Below, one piece after another: positions 16,591 through 19,558 of a stretch of DNA of 19,558 nt. The notes below the pieces were generated by a model. The model was not told the DNA's origin and did no database searches. It saw nothing but the letters and a program-made list of their open reading frames with translations. Numbering within the stretch: the stretch's first letter is position 1; each line of letters begins with the position of its first letter. Both the position numbers and the translations under genes were made by a program. This DNA is from an uncultured Oscillospiraceae bacterium (GTDB lineage Bacteria > Bacillota > Clostridia > Oscillospirales > Oscillospiraceae), in NCBI GenBank assembly GCA_934565615.1, contig CAKTIH010000028.1, positions 1 to 19,558 of the forward strand. Direction: 5' to 3'.

Positions 16591-17148
16591 ATGACAGACA
16601 CCTCGATCATAGAGCTATATTTCAAACGCTCGGAGCGGGCGATAGATGAAAGTCAGGCGTCCTACGGCGGTTACTGCTACCGCGTCGCGGACGGCATTCT
16701 ACGCGATCCGGGAGATTCCGAGGAGAGTGTAAACGACACATGGCTTGCAGCGTGGAATGCCATACCGCCAACACGCCCGAACTGCCTCAAGGCATACTTC
16801 GGCGCGCTGACCCGCCGCATCTCCGTCGACCGGCTGCGCCGCCGCGCCGCCGCAAAGCGCGGCGGGGGTGAAGCGCTCATCGCACTTGAGGAGCTTGCCG
16901 AGTGCATCCCCTCGTGCTTCAGCGTGGAGCGGACTGTTGAAAACAAAATACTGATACAGGCCTTCAACGCCTTTCTGGCATCCCAACCGGAGGCGGAGCG
17001 GAACCTCTTCGTCGCACGGTACTGGTACGGTCTGCCGGTGGAGGAGATAGCCGCGAAGCTCGGGATGAAGAAAAACACGGCGCTGTCCACGCTGCGGCGC
17101 ATGCGGCTGCGGCTGCGTGACCGGCTCGAAAAGGAGGGCTTGAAGTGA
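16591..17148 (+). CDS. ECF-like sigma-70 family RNA polymerase sigma factor
   Basis: This 185-residue protein has two sigma domains only, the layout of extracytoplasmic-function (group 4) sigma factors. Region 2 spans about residues 15-90: DSEESVNDTWLAAWNAIPP contains the -10 recognition and core-binding helices, and YFGALTRRISVDRLRRR completes it. After a linker (KRGGGEALIALEEL), region 4 spans about 115-180 and holds a helix-turn-helix in LPVEEIAAKLGMKKNTALSTLRRMRLRLRD that would bind the -35 element. This sub-type, with the AIDESQASYGGYCYRVA start, is frequent in gut clostridia. It probably redirects RNA polymerase in response to an envelope signal. The stop codon overlaps the next gene by 4 bp (GTGA), which fits a sigma/anti-sigma pair. 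Target promoters are unknown. Confidence 0.92.
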   Translation: MTDTSIIELYFKRSERAIDESQASYGGYCYRVADGILRDPGDSEESVNDTWLAAWNAIPPTRPNCLKAYFGALTRRISVDRLRRRAAAKRGGGEALIALEELAECIPSCFSVERTVENKILIQAFNAFLASQPEAERNLFVARYWYGLPVEEIAAKLGMKKNTALSTLRRMRLRLRDRLEKEGLK

Positions 17149-18149
17149 CGAAGGAGCAGTTTTTTGACGCTTTCGGGCAGATAGACGGCGCTTACGTTCT
17201 CGCCGCCGGGGATGCAATATATGGGAAAACCGAGACAGCGCACGTATCATATAAAAAGCTTGTGCGCACGCTCATCATCGCGGCGGTCATTGCGGCACTG
17301 CTGACGCTGACAGCGTACGCCGCGGGGTGGTTCGGGCTTGCGGGCAGGGTGATAAGCGACCCCGGCGGCAGCGCGCTCCCCGGCGAGGCGGGAGAGACGG
17401 TAGACAGGCTGCGCACAGTGCACCACCGGGACTATGTCTTCCTCGGCGGCGTGATAGGCTCGGCAGAGTATCAGGCGGCGGCTGAATGGCTAACGTTCAA
17501 GGTCGACTACGCCGACAAGAAAACCGCGGAGCAGACAGAGCAGGGTCAGCCCTACTACGAATGGCGCGACCTTGAGCGCAGCTTTGCACCGGATGAGGGC
17601 ACGCGTGAGATATGCCGCCTATATCAGGTCTGGGACGGGACGATGTGGGCAAAGCTGCAGGAGATTGCCGCCCGGTACGGACTGGCGCTGCACACGGAGC
17701 GCCGGGCGATCACGAACGCCGGGGACCAGAGCCGCGAGTACGGCGCATATGAGGACGGATCGTTTCACATTTCGGCGTCGGCAGTGATCGCGCAGGAGCG
17801 GTATCTGTACGAAGTGTATCTTGAAAAGAGCGGCTGTCTGCCCTGCGACAATATGACAGCGGGCGGAGCCTGCGAATACGAGGAGTGGGAATACACGACC
17901 GGGCGCGGCGATAAGGTCAGCATCGCCGTGCGCGATGTGAGCACGAACGAGACATGGGCACAGTATGAGCTGCTGGTGTTTTATTCCGGTGACGGCGCTG
18001 TGATGACAGTCAGGGCGAGCTATGGCTATCAGTGCGGGGATGGTGATGAAAAGCTCTTTGCGGAAAGCTTAGCTGACAGCATAGATTTTTACGCTGTCGC
18101 CGGGGCAGATACACCGGAGAACGCTGTGTTGATTTTGAAAGGTAACTGA
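17145..18149 (+). CDS. Single-pass membrane protein, probable anti-sigma partner
   Basis: This is a 334-residue protein with three parts. A short N-terminal cytosolic region (residues 1-39) carries the FFDAFGQIDGAYVLAA helix, a motif common in clostridial proteins encoded after sigma factors. A single transmembrane helix follows at about 40-60 (LVRTLIIAAVIAALLTLTAYAA), then a large domain of about 270 residues predicted to lie outside. No zinc-binding HxxxCxxC anti-sigma motif is seen, so if it restrains the sigma factor it does so through the short N-terminal helix. The start is GTG at 17145, with AAGGAGGG 6 nt upstream; it overlaps the sigma factor stop by 4 bp. The outer domain contains cysteines in GCLPCDN and GGACEYEEWEY that might form a disulfide. 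The role as anti-sigma factor or sensor is inferred from gene order and topology, not from a recognised catalytic domain. Confidence 0.75.
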   Translation: MTKEQFFDAFGQIDGAYVLAAGDAIYGKTETAHVSYKKLVRTLIIAAVIAALLTLTAYAAGWFGLAGRVISDPGGSALPGEAGETVDRLRTVHHRDYVFLGGVIGSAEYQAAAEWLTFKVDYADKKTAEQTEQGQPYYEWRDLERSFAPDEGTREICRLYQVWDGTMWAKLQEIAARYGLALHTERRAITNAGDQSREYGAYEDGSFHISASAVIAQERYLYEVYLEKSGCLPCDNMTAGGACEYEEWEYTTGRGDKVSIAVRDVSTNETWAQYELLVFYSGDGAVMTVRASYGYQCGDGDEKLFAESLADSIDFYAVAGADTPENAVLILKGN

Positions 18150-18150
18150 T

Positions 18151-19558
18151 ATGAAAAAATATATTTCCCTGCTTCTCTGCTGCGCGGCGCTTTGGCTGTG
18201 CGCCTGCGGCAGTCCGGAACATGCATTGGAGATACCCGCCGCGGGCGGGGGCACTGATGCCGTGCGAGCCGTAAACGCTGAGTTCACCACCGGTGACGGT
18301 CAAATTAAAATCAGCATCCATGACGATAATGCGGACGCCATTCCCGCGGGGATGCCAGTTCTTCGGGTGCGTCCAAAGGTCATCACGTCCGACATGGCGC
18401 GGCAGATGGCAAAGGGTCTGTTCGGGGAGGCTGAGCTGTTCGAGTACTCCGAGGAGCTGAGTAAGGCAGAAATCGCGGATATGATCGATGTATATGAATA
18501 CGCCGTCACTGACGAGAGCATAAAGGCCGACCACGGGGCGGATGCGCCGCAGAGCTGGATAGAGAGCGTGCGCGATGCGCGGCTCGCGATACTGGAATAT
18601 TATCGCAATGCCTACGCTATGGCGCGGGATGAGGTCACGCCGAGAGCGTGCGAATGGAAGTTCTATCCGATAGAGCACTACGCCGTCCACGGCTTTGACT
18701 ATGCCGGGAACGATCCATACTACACCGGCACTTTCCCTGCGGGCATGTCCGTAGACCTGCGCGCTGTGACGGAGCTCGGCGGTGTGCCGTATGAGTTCTG
18801 GGTCAACAACAATGAGCGGGAGGACTTTCGCAATCACAGTCTCTCGGTCTTTGTGCTCATGCCCGATTCCGGGGGCACTGCCGAGGAGCGGAAAGTGCAA
18901 AAGCGGGAATGGTACATGAGCATGGGGCTATACTCCGACACAGCGGCGGATGAAAGCGCGCTTGACTCGGCCTGCGCGCAAGCAGTCAAGCTGGCAGATG
19001 AAATGGGGCTCGGCGAATGGCGTTTCACCGCCGCGGCGGTGGACAGGACAGAGAGTACCGGCGAGGGCTGGCAGATAGAAGTGACGGGCATGCCTGTCTA
19101 CGAGGGTTACCCGGTCAATTGGCAGAGCGCCGTGGGAGTGGAATGCTATCCAGAAAGCCTGACTATACGCATGGCAAACAGCGGGGTTCTCATTGAGCTG
19201 CAATATACTTCGCCGATGGAGATCATGGAGGCAACTGAGCAGGCCGCGGCACTGAGAACGTGGGAGGACATGGAGCCGCTCTCGATGCGGACGATGCGCA
19301 GCCTGAGCTATGAGACGCTGATACCGAATTACACTTCAGAGAAGGAATGGTGGGATGCTATCGGCGCGGTCATCACTGAGGTACGGCTCGACATTGACAA
19401 TGTCTGCGTGGGTTACACACGTGTGCCGTGTGACGGTGTGGAATTCTTGCTTGTGCCCACGCTCTCCTTCCCCGGCAGACTGAGCGTGACGGGCAGCATC
19501 CCCGGTGTGCATGAAAGCCCGATGGAGCTGCTCGACTTGGACGGGGACAGCTATAACG
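18151..19558 (+). CDS. Large lipoprotein of unknown function, DUF6034-like, 3' end beyond window
   Basis: A reading frame opens at ATG 18151 and stays open to the right edge, giving 469 visible codons; the gene is therefore incomplete. The protein begins with a lipoprotein signal: MKKY, a hydrophobic core, then LCAC with C19 as the likely lipidated cysteine. The mature part starts GSPEH and has no further membrane helix. The segment PVLRVRPKVITSDMARQMAK and the following FGEAELFEYSEELSKAEI resemble clostridial lipoproteins annotated DUF6034, often found beside ECF sigma genes. This is recognition by eye and should be confirmed. The ATG lies 1 bp after the upstream stop codon, with only a weak AAAGG ribosome binding site, so translation is probably coupled. 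It may act as an outer-surface sensor or effector for the sigma module; no enzyme motif is seen. Confidence 0.8.
   Translation, partial: MKKYISLLLCCAALWLCACGSPEHALEIPAAGGGTDAVRAVNAEFTTGDGQIKISIHDDNADAIPAGMPVLRVRPKVITSDMARQMAKGLFGEAELFEYSEELSKAEIADMIDVYEYAVTDESIKADHGADAPQSWIESVRDARLAILEYYRNAYAMARDEVTPRACEWKFYPIEHYAVHGFDYAGNDPYYTGTFPAGMSVDLRAVTELGGVPYEFWVNNNEREDFRNHSLSVFVLMPDSGGTAEERKVQKREWYMSMGLYSDTAADESALDSACAQAVKLADEMGLGEWRFTAAAVDRTESTGEGWQIEVTGMPVYEGYPVNWQSAVGVECYPESLTIRMANSGVLIELQYTSPMEIMEATEQAAALRTWEDMEPLSMRTMRSLSYETLIPNYTSEKEWWDAIGAVITEVRLDIDNVCVGYTRVPCDGVEFLLVPTLSFPGRLSVTGSIPGVHESPMELLDLDGDSYN

Noticed and set aside
16389..16625. Small minus-strand frame (78 codons) in the degV-sigma factor gap
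   Set aside because: It runs through the degV terminator and the sigma factor promoter and has no ribosome binding site or known motif.
18010..18900. Minus-strand open frame of 296 codons at the right end
   Set aside because: It crosses the end of the anti-sigma candidate and the lipoprotein gene. The plus frame from 18151 has a signal peptide, sits in an operon and stays open to the edge, so the minus frame is a shadow.

Overview
The window looks like chromosomal DNA of a GC-rich, Gram-positive anaerobe of the Clostridia, most likely near the Oscillospirales/Ruminococcaceae. This is judged by gene content, not by a database search. The supporting evidence is AddAB (the Gram-positive form of the RecBCD enzyme), the MurT/GatD pair that amidates lipid II, an LtaS/MdoB-type membrane sulfatase-fold protein, a DegV protein, and a short sigma factor/membrane protein/lipoprotein operon of a kind frequent in gut clostridia. 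Ribosome binding sites are AGGAGG-like and promoters are SigA-like, several with an extended -10. No rRNA, tRNA, insertion sequence, phage gene or CRISPR array was seen.

Layout. At 2-670 lies the 3' part of a LysR-type regulator. It converges on a PLP-dependent aminotransferase (722-1921, minus), and the two share one strong hairpin terminator. The aminotransferase is divergent from addB, with both promoters in a 199-bp intergenic region. addB (2121-5459) and addA (5452-8961) overlap by 8 bp and encode the two-subunit helicase-nuclease for double-strand-break repair. A promoter lying over the addA stop codon then serves a somewhat more AT-rich gene (9040-10980) for a polytopic membrane protein with an extracellular alkaline-phosphatase-like domain of the lipoteichoic-acid synthase/phosphoglycerol transferase type.

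A perfect 22-bp inverted repeat separates it from a tight four-gene operon: murT (11088-12461), gatD (12474-13214), an MtaD/SsnA-like amidohydrolase (13211-14479) and a PHP-domain phosphoesterase (14476-15315), ending in a hairpin at 15336-15368. The first two amidate the glutamate of lipid II. The last two look like nucleoside/nucleotide salvage or turnover enzymes. A monocistronic degV gene (15480-16340) follows, with its own promoter and a textbook terminator.

The right end (16500-19558) holds a clear promoter with a consensus TATAAT, then an ECF-like sigma factor, a single-pass membrane protein that is probably its anti-sigma partner (4-bp overlap), and after 1 bp a large lipoprotein that runs off the right edge. 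This trio is a candidate envelope-sensing module of unknown signal and is the least-understood part of the window. Most of the rest is recognisable housekeeping content.
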